A DNA stretch of 64,000 bases, from the NCBI RefSeq assembly GCF_019602855.1, contig NZ_CP080767.1:3348001-3412000 (forward strand), given 5' to 3'. The position numbers were made by a program, and so were the translations under genes. The DNA is from Cupriavidus pinatubonensis. Lineage in GTDB: Bacteria > Pseudomonadota > Gammaproteobacteria > Burkholderiales > Burkholderiaceae. This document shows, piece by piece, positions 28,397 through 38,000 of this stretch (positions are counted from its first letter, which is position 1; the number at the start of each line of letters is the position of its first letter). Below the pieces are notes generated by a model. That model was not told the DNA's origin and searched no databases. It saw only the letters and a program-made list of their open reading frames with translations.

Positions 28397-29398
28397 ATGC
28401 CATCCCATCGCCGGCACGTCGTCGCACTGCTGTTGTCCGGCAGTCTCGCCGCATTACTGAGTCAGCCGGTCCTGGCGGCGGATCCCTATCCGAACAAGCC
28501 GATCCGGCTCGTGGTGCCGTTCGCGGCCGGCGGCACGACTGACATCCTGGCGCGCGCGGTGGCGGCCGAGCTTGCGAAGCTGCCCGGCTGGAACATGGTG
28601 GTGGACAACAAACCCGGCGCCGGCGGCAACATCGGCGCCGACATCGTGGCCAAATCCGCGCCTGACGGCTACACGCTGCTGATGGGCACGGTCGGCACGC
28701 ACGGCATCAATCAGTCGCTGTACGGCAAGCTGCCGTTCGATCCGATCAAGGACTTCGCGCCGATCACCGAAGTCGCCGCTGTGCCCAATGTGCTGGTGGT
28801 CAACCCGGCCTTCGCGCAGCAGAACAAGATCAGCAACGTCCGCGACCTGATCGCCTATGCGCGCGCCAACCCGGGCAAGCTGAACATGGCATCGAGCGGC
28901 AACGGTACGTCGATCCACCTGGCCGGCGAACTCTTCAAGACGCAGACACGCACCTATATGGTCCACTTCCCGTACAAGGGCAGCGGACCCGCGCTGACGG
29001 ACCTGGCGGGCGGCACCATGCAGGTCATGTTCGACAACCTGCCGTCATCCATGGCGCTGATCAAGGCCGGCAAGCTCAAGGCGCTGGCAGTGACCAGCGC
29101 CAAGCCGTCGCCGGCCCTGCCCGACGTGCCGACCATCGCAGCCGCCGCGAACCTGCCCAGCTACGAGGCCAGCTCCTGGTTTGGCCTGCTGGCGCCGGCC
29201 GGCACGCCGCCCGACATCATCCACCGCCTGCAGCACGAGGTCGCCAAGGCGCTGGGCTCGCCCGCCGTGCGCGAGCGCCTGCTGGCCCAGGGCGCGGAAC
29301 CGGTCGGCAATACGCCGGAGCAGTTCGCCGCGCTGATCCGCTCGGAAACCGCCAAGTGGGCCCAGGTGGTCAAGGCTTCGGGCGCCAAGGTCGACTAA
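28397..29398 (+). CDS. Bug-family (TctC-like) periplasmic solute-binding receptor
   Basis: This 333-residue receptor belongs to the Bug/TctC family of tripartite tricarboxylate transporters, which bind carboxylates such as citrate or amino acids. The signal peptide ends near LSQPVLA, before ADPYPNKPIRLVVPFAAGGTTD, the conserved opening. VVDNKPGAGGNIGADIVAKSAPDGYTL supplies the ligand-binding loops, quoted here only as a region of about residues 72-98. GGAG precedes the ATG. No TctA/TctB membrane genes are nearby, the usual orphan state in Cupriavidus and Bordetella. Ligand unknown. Confidence 0.93.
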   Translation: MPSHRRHVVALLLSGSLAALLSQPVLAADPYPNKPIRLVVPFAAGGTTDILARAVAAELAKLPGWNMVVDNKPGAGGNIGADIVAKSAPDGYTLLMGTVGTHGINQSLYGKLPFDPIKDFAPITEVAAVPNVLVVNPAFAQQNKISNVRDLIAYARANPGKLNMASSGNGTSIHLAGELFKTQTRTYMVHFPYKGSGPALTDLAGGTMQVMFDNLPSSMALIKAGKLKALAVTSAKPSPALPDVPTIAAAANLPSYEASSWFGLLAPAGTPPDIIHRLQHEVAKALGSPAVRERLLAQGAEPVGNTPEQFAALIRSETAKWAQVVKASGAKVD

Positions 29399-29434
29399 AC
29401 AGGCCAGACAGCGGCCCGAACCGGCCAACCGGCA

Positions 29435-29451
29435 TATACTTGAGGCATCAA
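29435..29451 (+). promoter_or_regulatory. Candidate promoter and MarR operator
   Basis: TATACT at 29435-29440 is a good -10. It shares its last base with the palindrome TTGA-GGCA-TCAA at 29440-29451, a MarR-type half-site pair. The predicted start falls inside the palindrome, suggesting autoregulation of the MarR gene 55 bases downstream. No clear -35 is seen. Confidence 0.5.
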
Positions 29452-29506
29452 ATGTCTGGACTGCCCGCAAGTCGCGGGCGGTCCGGCCGCATAACCGTCC
29501 ATCCAG

Positions 29507-30010
29507 ATGCCCAATCCCTCCACCGCCGGCAACGCCGATGCCGTCCCGGTCGACCTTGAAACCCGTGCTGGCGACACCGAGCACGAGGCACTGCGCCTGT
29601 GGCTGCGCCTGCTGACTTGCACCAACCTGGTCGAAGCGGATATCCGCAGCCGGCTGCGCCAGGACTTCGCCTGCACGCTGCCGCGCTTCGACCTGCTGTC
29701 CCAGCTCGACCGCCATCCCGAAGGCCTCAAGATGGGTGAGCTGTCGCGCCGCATGATGGTGACAGGCGGCAATGTCACCGGCATTACGGATCAGCTCCAG
29801 CAGGAAGGACTGGTTTCGCGCGAGGCCCTGCCGACCGACCGTCGCGCCTACCTGATCCGGCTCACGCCTGCGGGACGCGAGGCGTTCTCGCGCATGGCGC
29901 GTGCACATGAAGACTGGATCGAGCAACTGTTCTCGGGCCTGGCCGATACCGACCGCCGCGCCCTGTTCCGACTGCTTGGCCGGCTCAAGGCCGGGCTGAC
30001 TGCGCCATGA
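29507..30010 (+). CDS. MarR-family transcriptional regulator
   Basis: This is a 167-residue winged-helix regulator. After a 25-residue polar N-terminus comes the dimerisation helix LRLWLRLLTCTNLVEADI. The helix-turn-helix is around LKMGELSRRMMVTGGNVTGITDQLQQEGLVSR (about residues 75-105), followed by the DRRAYLIRLTPAGREAF wing. Its stop overlaps the lipoprotein start in an ATGA (30007-30010), so the two are coupled. A TTGA-N4-TCAA palindrome upstream is a likely operator. Effector unknown; many MarR proteins near CoA ligases sense aromatic acids or their CoA esters. Confidence 0.92.
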   Translation: MPNPSTAGNADAVPVDLETRAGDTEHEALRLWLRLLTCTNLVEADIRSRLRQDFACTLPRFDLLSQLDRHPEGLKMGELSRRMMVTGGNVTGITDQLQQEGLVSREALPTDRRAYLIRLTPAGREAFSRMARAHEDWIEQLFSGLADTDRRALFRLLGRLKAGLTAP

Positions 30011-30459
30011 AGACGACCTACACACTCGTTCTGGCCGCGCTGATGGCCACCATTGCCGGCTGCAATACCGCGCCGCCAGCGCCACAGGTCATGCCGCTGA
30101 ACGCCACCATCAAGCTCGGCCGCGTCACGGAGAAGACCTTTCTGACGCGCGTCGACGTCGCGACCGATGGCGGCGGCTACGGCAACTATGGCGGCGTCGG
30201 GGTCGGCGCCGTGGGCGGCAGTGGCGGGGGCGGAGGCGGCGTGGGGGTCGGCTTCTCGTTCGATCTTTCGCGCCTGTTCAACCGGCCACCGCCGCCGCAG
30301 CAGATCGACCTGTTCCAGTACAAGGTGCGCACCGTCGACGGCACGATGGCCTCCGTCAATGCGCCCGCCGCACCCGGTCTGGAGCCCGGTGCCTGCGTGC
30401 GGCTGATTTACGTCGATGGCAGCAGCGATGCCAGGCTGGCGCCATCGAACGAGTGCTGA
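30007..30459 (+). CDS. Glycine-rich putative outer-membrane lipoprotein
   Basis: I do not recognise a functional family. The 150-residue product has a lipoprotein signal with lipobox IAGC at about residues 16-19, which would leave a diacylated Cys19. A segment at about 55-82 is almost pure Gly with Tyr, Val and Ser, followed by FDLSRLFNRPPPP and a compact C-terminal domain with two cysteines. It is translationally coupled to the MarR gene, an unusual partner, and ends at a shared terminator with fadD. Function is open; envelope stress or efflux-associated roles would be guesses. Confidence 0.75.
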   Translation: MKTTYTLVLAALMATIAGCNTAPPAPQVMPLNATIKLGRVTEKTFLTRVDVATDGGGYGNYGGVGVGAVGGSGGGGGGVGVGFSFDLSRLFNRPPPPQQIDLFQYKVRTVDGTMASVNAPAAPGLEPGACVRLIYVDGSSDARLAPSNEC

Positions 30460-30467
30460 ACGTAGCG

Positions 30468-30515
30468 GGCTCAAGCAAAACGGCCTCCCGGGTGGGAGGC
30501 CGTTTTGCTTGAGCC
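30468..30515. terminator. Bidirectional terminator between the lipoprotein gene and fadD
   Basis: A perfect 22-base inverted repeat (30468-30489 and 30494-30515) with loop GGGT has AAAA and TTTT tracts inside its arms, so it can terminate transcription in both directions between these convergent genes. Confidence 0.92.
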
Positions 30516-30526
30516 GTGCCAGGCGA

Positions 30527-32209
30527 TCAGGCTGCCTGACGCGTATCGCGCAGCTCGCGCCGCAGGATCTTGCCGACATTGGTCTTCGGCAGCTCGGTAC
30601 GGAACTCCACGTATTTGGGCCGCTTGTAGCCGGTGAGCCGCTCCTTGCAGAACTCGATCACATCGGCTTCGGTGAGCGCCGGATCCTTCTTCACGACGTA
30701 GAGCTTCACCACCTCGCCCGAATGCGTGTCGGGCACGCCCACCGCGGCCACTTCCAGCACGCCCGGGCATTCAGCCGCCACGCCCTCGATCTCGTTCGGA
30801 TACACGTTGAAGCCCGACACCAGGATCATGTCCTTCTTGCGGTCGACGATCTTGGTATAGCCGCGCTCGTCCATCACGCCGATATCGCCGGTCTTGAAGA
30901 AGCCGTCGGGCGTCATGACCTTGGCGGTCTCGTCCGGACGGTTCCAGTAGCCGGCCATCACCTGCGGGCCGCGGATGCAGATCTCGCCGGGCTGGCCAAG
31001 CGGCACGTCGCGGCCGTCGTCGTCGCGGATCGCGATTTCGGTCGATGGCAGCGGCAGGCCGATGGTGCCCGAGAACGCGTTGCTGTCGGTCGGATTGCAG
31101 GTGGCCGACGGCGAAGTCTCGGACAGGCCATAGCCCTCGATGATCGGGCACCCGGTCTTGGCAAGCCACTGCTTGGCCACCGCCTCCTGCACCGCCATGC
31201 CGCCGCCATTCGCCACGCGTAGCCCCGAGAAGTCGACCTTGCCGATTTCCGGGTTGTTGAGCAGCGCGTTGTACAGCGTGTTGACCGCCGGGAACATGTG
31301 GAACTTGTACTTCTGCAGTTCCTTGATAAAGCCCGGGATATCGCGCGGATTCGGGATCAGCACGCTCATCCCGCCATTGCGCATGCCGAGCAGGCAGCAG
31401 ACCGTCAGCGCGAAGATGTGGTACAGCGGCAGCGCGGTGATCGTGACCACCTGCTCGATCGGCGCGCCCTTGTTCAGCGCCGGCTGCATCCACGCTTCCG
31501 ATTGCAGCACGTTGGCAACTACGTTTCGGTGCAGCAGCACGGCGCCTTTCGAAACGCCGGTGGTGCCACCCGTGTATTGCAGGAACGCAACGTCGTCAGG
31601 CCCCGTGGTGGCCGGCTGCAGCGTGAGCTTGCGCCCTTCGGCCAGTACGGCATTGAAGCGCACGCAGTTGGGCAGCTCCCACTCCGGCACCATCTTCTTG
31701 ACGTTGCGCACCACGAAATTGACGATGGCCCCCTTGAGGCCGCCAAGCAGGTCGCCCATGCTCGCGACCACCACATGCTTGACCGGCGTGCGCGCCAGCA
31801 CCTGCTGCAGCGTGGTGGCGAAGTTTTCGAGGATGACGATGGCCTCGGCGCCGCTGTCCTTGAGCTGGTGCTCCAGCTCGCGCGGCGTGTAGAGCGGGTT
31901 GACGTTGACGACGACAAACCCTGCGCGCAGCACTGCTGCCAGCACCACCGGGTATTGCAGCACGTTAGGCATCATGATTGCCACGCGCGCGCCGGGACGC
32001 AGGCCGCGCGACTGCAGCCACGCGGCAAAGTGCGCCGACATGCGGTCCAGCTCGCCGTAGGTGATGGCCTTGTCCATGCAGACGAAGGCGCGGCGGTCGG
32101 CATAGGTGCGGAAGGAATGCTCGAGCAGCTGCGCAAGCGAGCGAAACTGGCTGGCATCGATCTCGGCGGGCACGCCGGCCGGGTAGTGTTTCAGCCAAAA
32201 CCTGTCCAT
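30527..32209 (-). CDS. fadD: Long-chain fatty-acid--CoA ligase
   Basis: FadD activates fatty acids to acyl-CoA through an acyl-adenylate at the inner membrane face, feeding beta-oxidation. The 560-residue protein has the ATP loop YTGGTTGVSKG at 212-222, the adenylate motif YGLSETSP, the FACS motif DGFFKTGDIGVMDERGY and the C-terminal catalytic lysine region KTNVGKILRRELRD. Length and start MDRFWLKHYP match proteobacterial FadD. It lies downstream of the TetR gene in the same direction, 169 bases away, and may be under the same regulator. Chain-length preference is not readable. Confidence 0.93.
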   Translation of the reverse strand: MDRFWLKHYPAGVPAEIDASQFRSLAQLLEHSFRTYADRRAFVCMDKAITYGELDRMSAHFAAWLQSRGLRPGARVAIMMPNVLQYPVVLAAVLRAGFVVVNVNPLYTPRELEHQLKDSGAEAIVILENFATTLQQVLARTPVKHVVVASMGDLLGGLKGAIVNFVVRNVKKMVPEWELPNCVRFNAVLAEGRKLTLQPATTGPDDVAFLQYTGGTTGVSKGAVLLHRNVVANVLQSEAWMQPALNKGAPIEQVVTITALPLYHIFALTVCCLLGMRNGGMSVLIPNPRDIPGFIKELQKYKFHMFPAVNTLYNALLNNPEIGKVDFSGLRVANGGGMAVQEAVAKQWLAKTGCPIIEGYGLSETSPSATCNPTDSNAFSGTIGLPLPSTEIAIRDDDGRDVPLGQPGEICIRGPQVMAGYWNRPDETAKVMTPDGFFKTGDIGVMDERGYTKIVDRKKDMILVSGFNVYPNEIEGVAAECPGVLEVAAVGVPDTHSGEVVKLYVVKKDPALTEADVIEFCKERLTGYKRPKYVEFRTELPKTNVGKILRRELRDTRQAA

Positions 32210-32322
32210 GACACCGTCTCCTGATTTCTGAATGGTCGTTCGATTTTTCGGAAATGCTAAACGCCAGCCCGCGTGAAAACAACACGTTAGACGAAGTCCT
32301 CAGGGGGAAAGACCGGTCCCCA

Positions 32323-32337
32323 GGCGCATTATGCGCC
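32323..32337. promoter_or_regulatory. 15-bp perfect palindrome between tetR and fadD
   Basis: GGCGCAT-T-ATGCGCC is perfectly symmetrical and lies 114 bases upstream of fadD and 41 bases after the TetR stop. It lacks a U-run, so it is more like an operator than a terminator. A second imperfect palindrome, GAATGGTCGTTC, stands at 32230-32241, 20 bases before the fadD ATG. Confidence 0.35.
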
Positions 32338-32378
32338 ACGGGCACAGCACCGACCACGGGATAACCCCGAGGCCGCGC

Positions 32379-33014
32379 TCAGGCTGGCAGCACCAGCTTC
32401 ATCATGTTGGACGCCAGCTCCTGCGCGAGCGCCTCGGGTTCCATGCGGCCCGGCTGGTGCCACGTGTACATGAAGCCGACCACGCTGCCGATCGAATGGG
32501 CCGCGACGCGCGCATCGCCAAACGCGAACACGCCTTCGCGCTTGCCTTCCTCGAGCAGCGCATACAGGTCGCGATAGAAATCGCGCGCCATGCTATCGAG
32601 CCAGGCCACCGTCTCAGGCTTGAGGTACTGGTTGTCGCGGAAACTCAGCGTGGCCGCCACGTGGCACGACACGCAGCGGCGCGCCATTTCGAGCACGCAC
32701 GCATGCAGCCGTTCGCGGACCGGCAGCGACGGATCGGCCGTCTCGCGGATGACAGGCAAGCAGGTCTGCGCCGATTCGCGGCACAGGATGTCGAAGATCT
32801 CGTACTTGTCGGTGAAGTAGTAGTAGACGGCCGGCTTGGTCACGCCCAGCGCGCGGCACAGGTCATTCATGGTCATGCCGGGATAGCCCTTGGTGTAGAA
32901 GAGCTGCGCGGCCGCGTCCAGAATCTGGCGGCGGCGCGCTTCCTGGCGTTCGGCAATATGCGGGCGGGCCGGCGCTTCCTCGGCTTCCGCTGCGGGTTTC
33001 GGTGCAATTGACAT
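32379..33014 (-). CDS. TetR-family transcriptional regulator
   Basis: The 211-residue repressor starts at ATG 33014 (MSIAPKPAAEAEEAPARP); a frame 23 codons longer is open but without a ribosome binding site. The helix-turn-helix lies in ILDAAAQLFYTKGYPGMTMNDLCRALGVTKPAVYYYFTDKYEIFD (about residues 30-75). The C-terminal ligand domain resembles fatty-acid or acyl-CoA responsive TetR proteins of Burkholderiales, which is inferred mainly from neighbours. It diverges from the CoA ligase/carboxylase operon, and two TACC-N4-GGTA palindromes lie between them. Confidence 0.92.
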   Translation of the reverse strand: MSIAPKPAAEAEEAPARPHIAERQEARRRQILDAAAQLFYTKGYPGMTMNDLCRALGVTKPAVYYYFTDKYEIFDILCRESAQTCLPVIRETADPSLPVRERLHACVLEMARRCVSCHVAATLSFRDNQYLKPETVAWLDSMARDFYRDLYALLEEGKREGVFAFGDARVAAHSIGSVVGFMYTWHQPGRMEPEALAQELASNMMKLVLPA

Positions 33015-33097
33015 GTCGCAATTCTCGCATGGGCCCGCAGGCTCGCCATCGGGGCACACCCAGCCCACATTCGGGGGGACCACAGGCGTTCGGCGGA

Positions 33098-33126
33098 TTG
33101 ACGCAAACGCGCGTCCCGCCTACGAT
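33098..33126 (+). promoter_or_regulatory. Promoter of the CoA ligase/carboxylase operon
   Basis: TTGACG (33098-33103), a 17-base spacer and TACGAT (33121-33126) form a strong sigma-70 match. Transcription would start near 33133, inside the first TetR-type palindrome. Confidence 0.75.
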
Positions 33127-33128
33127 CA

Positions 33129-33160
33129 TACCCATCGGTAAATAAATATACCAAAAGGTA
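33129..33160. promoter_or_regulatory. Tandem TACC-N4-GGTA operators, probable TetR sites
   Basis: Two 12-base palindromes, TACCCATCGGTA (33129-33140) and TACCAAAAGGTA (33149-33160), have centres exactly 20 bases apart, so they lie on nearly the same face of the helix. The first covers the predicted start of the forward operon. Cooperative binding by the divergent TetR protein is the simplest reading. Confidence 0.7.
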
Positions 33161-33220
33161 CACAACTGCGGCGTGCTGATCGCGCCGCTACCGACACATC
33201 CTGCGAGGAGACACCCGCTG

Positions 33221-34999
33221 ATGGACCCGACCGCAACGCCGCCCATATCCGCCGCGCTCCGCGCACCACGGAATGAAGCCGAGTATCTCGATGATCTGCG
33301 CCGCCGCTGGCACGCCGCCTGGCCGGCCGGTGCGCCGCGCGAACCGCAGTACCCGCTGGGCCGCGTGCCGCTGTCCGAGATGCTGCGCCATTGGGCCCGC
33401 GAACGCCCGCAGCAGCCCGCGGTCCACTTCTATGGCCATGTCACGAGCTATGCGGAGCTCGATGCGCAGAGCGACCGTTGCGCCGCCTTGCTGGCCGCGC
33501 ACGGCATCGGCACCGGCGACCGCGTCGCGGTACTGCTGCCCAACTGCCCGCAGTTCCATGTCGTGTTCTTCGGCATCCTGAAGTTGGGCGCGATCTACGT
33601 GCCGGTAAGCCCGCTGTCGCAGCGCGCCGAATTGTTGCATGCGCTGCGCGACAGCACGCTTTGCGCACTGATCGCGCTGGATCAGTTGCTGCCGCTCGTG
33701 GCGGACACGCGCGAAGAACTTGGCGCTGACGATCCGTTGCGCAATCTCTTTGTCGCCAGCTACGCTGACGTCGTGCCGGCCGAGCCCACACTGCCGTTGC
33801 CACCGATGGTGCAGGCCCCGCGCCTGGAACCCCAGGCCCAAGACCGCGCGATCGACCTGCTGCGCGCGATGTCCACCTGCACCGCGCCGGCGCCACAAGC
33901 AATTCCCGATCTCGATGCCCCGGCCGCGCTCAACTACACCGGCGGCACCACAGGCTTGCCGAAGGGCTGCATCCACACGCAGGGCGACATGGTCGACATG
34001 GCCGCCGCGTTCGGCGCCGTGGCACTGCCCATGACCGACGACTCCGTCATGCTCGGCTTCTTCCCCGAGTTCTGGATCGCGGGCGAGAACCTGTGCCTGA
34101 TCTTCCCGGTCTTCTTTGGCATACCGCTGGTTTTGCTGGCGCGCTGGGACGCCCAGACTTTCATGGCCGCCGTGCAGCACTACCGGGTCACCAATGCTTC
34201 GATGCTCGTCGACAGTGCCGTCGAGGTGATGGACCACCCGCGCGTTGCCGACTACGATCTGCGCTCGCTGCGCCATGTCGGCGTGTCGTCGTTCATCAAG
34301 AAGCTGAACCTCGATTACCGCCACCGCTGGCAGGCGCTGACCGGCGCCACCATCGCTGAAACCGCGTGGGGCATGACCGAAACGCAGACCTGCAACACGT
34401 TCACCTGCGGCATGCAGGACAACGACATGGACCTGCGCGCGCAGCCCGTGTTCGTCGGCCTGCCGGTGCCGGGCACCGAATTCAAGGTGTGCGACTTCGC
34501 CACGGGCGAACTGCTGCCGCTCGGCACCGAGGGCGAGTTGTGCGTGCGCACGCCGACGCTGCTCAAGGGCTACTGGAACAAGCCCGAGGCCACACGCGAA
34601 TCGCTGCGCGACGGCTGGTTCCACACCGGCGACATCGGCGTGATCGACACCGACGGCTACCTGCACTATCTGGGCCGGCGCAAGGAGATGCTCAAGGTCA
34701 ACGGCATGAGCGTGTTCCCGGCCGAGATCGAAACAATGCTCGGCCAGCACCCGGCCATCCTTGGCTCGGCCGTGGTCGGGCGCCCCGACGAGGACCGCGG
34801 CCAGGTGCCGGTGGCCTTCGTGATGCTCAAGCCCGACGCCGTCGGCACCGTCGACGAAGCCGCGCTGACCGCGTGGTGCCGCGGCAGCATGGCGGTCTAC
34901 AAGGTGCCGCAGCTTCACATCGTCGATGCGCTGCCGCTGACGGCGACCGGCAAGGTGCGCAAGCAGGACCTGGTGCCGATGGCCGACGCACTGCGCTGA
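33221..34999 (+). CDS. AMP-dependent acyl-CoA synthetase/ligase
   Basis: This 592-residue ANL-family ligase converts a carboxylic acid to its CoA thioester. Motifs are NYTGGTTGLPKGCIH at about 237-251, WGMTETQTCNTF, DGWFHTGDIGVIDTDGY and the C-terminal lysine region TATGKVRKQDL. ATG 33221 is preferred over the upstream frame because GAGGAG lies ten bases before it. It is the first gene of an operon with the fused carboxylase 73 bases downstream. The acid substrate is unknown; sequence alone does not separate medium-chain, branched or aromatic acids. Confidence 0.92.
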   Translation: MDPTATPPISAALRAPRNEAEYLDDLRRRWHAAWPAGAPREPQYPLGRVPLSEMLRHWARERPQQPAVHFYGHVTSYAELDAQSDRCAALLAAHGIGTGDRVAVLLPNCPQFHVVFFGILKLGAIYVPVSPLSQRAELLHALRDSTLCALIALDQLLPLVADTREELGADDPLRNLFVASYADVVPAEPTLPLPPMVQAPRLEPQAQDRAIDLLRAMSTCTAPAPQAIPDLDAPAALNYTGGTTGLPKGCIHTQGDMVDMAAAFGAVALPMTDDSVMLGFFPEFWIAGENLCLIFPVFFGIPLVLLARWDAQTFMAAVQHYRVTNASMLVDSAVEVMDHPRVADYDLRSLRHVGVSSFIKKLNLDYRHRWQALTGATIAETAWGMTETQTCNTFTCGMQDNDMDLRAQPVFVGLPVPGTEFKVCDFATGELLPLGTEGELCVRTPTLLKGYWNKPEATRESLRDGWFHTGDIGVIDTDGYLHYLGRRKEMLKVNGMSVFPAEIETMLGQHPAILGSAVVGRPDEDRGQVPVAFVMLKPDAVGTVDEAALTAWCRGSMAVYKVPQLHIVDALPLTATGKVRKQDLVPMADALR

Positions 35000-35072
35000 C
35001 GCTGTATCCCCTCTGCCTGCCCCACGCATTTCGATGCTGGGGCGGGTGCCCCATGCCTCACCGCTATCCGAC

Positions 35073-38000
35073 ATGAATCCGCCGAAGCTCCTGATCGCCA
35101 ACCGCGGCGAAATCGCCATCCGCATCGCCCGCGCGGCAGCGGCCCTGGACATGCCGAGCGTGGCCATCCACAGCGAGGACGACCGCGACGCGCTGCACGT
35201 GCGCAAGGCCGATGATGCCGTGGCGCTGCCCGGCAGCGGTCCGCGCGCTTATCTCGATATCGAACAGGTGGTTGCCGCCGCGCGGCGCGCCGGCTGCCAG
35301 CTAGTTCATCCCGGCTATGGGTTCCTGTCCGAGAACGCGGACTTCGCGCAGGCCTGTCTGGACGCGGGTCTGATCTTCGTCGGTCCGGCGCCCGATGTGC
35401 TGCGGCTCTTCGGCGACAAGGCGCGGGCGCGCGCACTGGCCCGCGAACATGGCGTGCCAGTGGTGCCGGGAACGACCGGGCCCACCACGCTGGCCGAAGC
35501 ACATGCCTTCTTTGCCGACCTGCCGAACGGTACCGGCATGATGATCAAGGCGCTGGCCGGCGGCGGCGGACGCGGCATGCGTGCAGTCCATGATGTGGCG
35601 CAGATCGACGAAGCATGGACACGTTGCGCGTCGGAAGCGACGGCGGCATTCGGCAACGGCGCGGTCTATGTCGAACAGATCGTCACGGCGCCGCGCCACA
35701 TCGAAATTCAGGTGGTCGCGGACACCAATGAGCAAGTCGTCACGCTCGGCGAACGCGAGTGCAGCCTGCAACGCCGCCACCAGAAGCTCGTGGAAGTCGC
35801 GCCCAGCCCCGCGCTCGACGATGCGACGCGCGCGCGCCTCGCCGAGGCTGCCGCCACGCTGGCACGCGCGGCCGCGTACCGGGGCATCGGCACGTTTGAA
35901 TTCCTTGTGCAGGAACGCGACGGCCAGCCGCCCGCGTTCTGGTTCATGGAAGCCAACCCGCGCCTGCAGGTCGAACATACCGTGACCGAGATGGTCACCG
36001 GCGTGGATCTCGTGCAAACCCAACTCGCCATTGCGATGGGCGCAGATCTCGCGCAACTGAGTATGGCACGCGCGCCGGTACCGCGCGGCGTTGCCGTGCA
36101 GCTGCGCATCAATGCCGAACATCTCGACGGACAGGGCAACCTGCGCCCGGCCGCGGGCACGCTCACCGCGTTCGAGGCGCCGAGCGGCCCCGGCGTGCGG
36201 GTCGATAGCGCGGGCTACGCGGGCATGGCAGCCAACCCGCGCTTCGACTCGCTGCTCGCAAAGCTGATCGTGCACGAACCCAGCGGCAACTACGCACGTG
36301 CGCTGGGTCTGGCGTACCGCGCGCTGTGCGAGTTCCGCATCGAGGGCATCAACACCAACCGGCGCCTGCTGCAGGACTTGCTGCAACAGGACGCCGTGCA
36401 GCGCAACGCGGTCCACACGCAATACCTTGACCATGCATTGCCTGCGCTCGCCGCAGCCGATAGCGATCATCCTGCGCTGCATGCCACCGCAACCGCGATC
36501 CCGGAGCAGGACCCCGACGACGAGGATGACCTGCCCACCGATGCGTTCGCCGTGCAGGCGCCGATGGACGGCGCGCTGGCCGCACTCCATGTGAAGCCGG
36601 GCGACACCGTGCGCCGTGGCCAGCCGCTAGCCGTCATCGAAGCGATGAAGATGGAGCACCCGGTCGAGGCACCAGCCGCCGGCACCGTGCTGGCCGTGCG
36701 GACGGAGGCCGGCGCCACCGTACGTGCCGGCGCCACGCTGGTGCTGATCGAAGCCGGCGACGACACCGGCCATGCCGAGCAGGCCTGCGCCGCCGCTGAT
36801 CTCGAGCATATCCGCGCCGACCTGCGCGAAGCGCTCGAGCGCCACGCACTCGGCCACGATGCCGCGCGCGACGCTGCCGTGGCAAAACGCCACGCACAGG
36901 GCGGCCGTACCGCGCGCGAGAACATCGCGCAACTATGCGACGCCGACTCCTTCATCGAATACGGCGCGCTGGCCATCGCGGCCCAGCGCCAGCGCCGCAC
37001 GGAAGACGACCTGATCCGCTCGACGCCGGCCGATGGCATCGTCACCGGCATCGGCACCGTGAATGCGGCGCAGCTTCCCGATGCTGACGCGCGTTGCATG
37101 GTCCTCGCCTACGACTACACGGTGCTGGCCGGCACGCAGGGCTACTACGGCCACAAGAAACTGGACCGCATGCTCGCCCTGGCGCGGCAGTGGCGACTGC
37201 CGGTGGTGCTGTTCGCCGAAGGTGGCGGCGGCCGCCCCGGCGACACCGACATGCCGGTAGTGGCTGGACTCGACTGCACCTCGTTCATCCAGTTCGCGCG
37301 GCTTTCCGGCCAAGTGCCGCTGGTCGGGATCGTGCACGGGCGCTGCTTCGCCGGCAATGCGGCGCTGCTCGGCTGCGCCGACGTGATCATCGCCACGCGT
37401 AGCGCGACCATCGGCATGGGCGGCCCGGCCATGATCGAGGGCGGCGGCCTCGGCGTGTACGCACCCGAGGAAGTCGGCCCGGTCGGCGTGCAGGCGCCCA
37501 ATGGCGTCATCGATGTCGTCGTCGACGACGAGCAGGCCGCTGTCGACACCGCGCGCCGCTACCTGGCCTACTTCCAGGGCGATGCCCCCGGCTGGCGGGG
37601 CGAAGACCCACGCCATCTGCGCCATGCGATTCCCGAGAACCGCCTGCGCAGCTACGACATGCGTGCCGTCATCCACGCGCTGGCGGACACAGATTCCGTG
37701 CTCGAACTGCGCGCTGCGTTCGGCACCGGCATCATCACCGCGCTGATCCGCATCGAAGGCCGTGCGTTCGGCTGCATCGCCAACAACCCGCGCCACCTCG
37801 GCGGCGCGATCGACAGCGCCGCCGGGGACAAGGCCGCACGCTTCATGCAGCTGTGCGATGCGCACGGCCTGCCGATCCTGTCGCTGTGCGACACACCGGG
37901 CTTCATGGTCGGCCCGCAGGCCGAGAAAAGCGCCACGGTGCGCCACGTCTCGCGCCTGTTCGTGGTGGCCGGCGCGCTGCGCGTGCCGTTCTTCACAGTT

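Noticed and set aside
33188..35206. 672-codon minus-strand frame opposite the CoA ligase
   Set aside because: Antisense to an enzyme with intact motifs; no ribosome binding site or recognisable domain.
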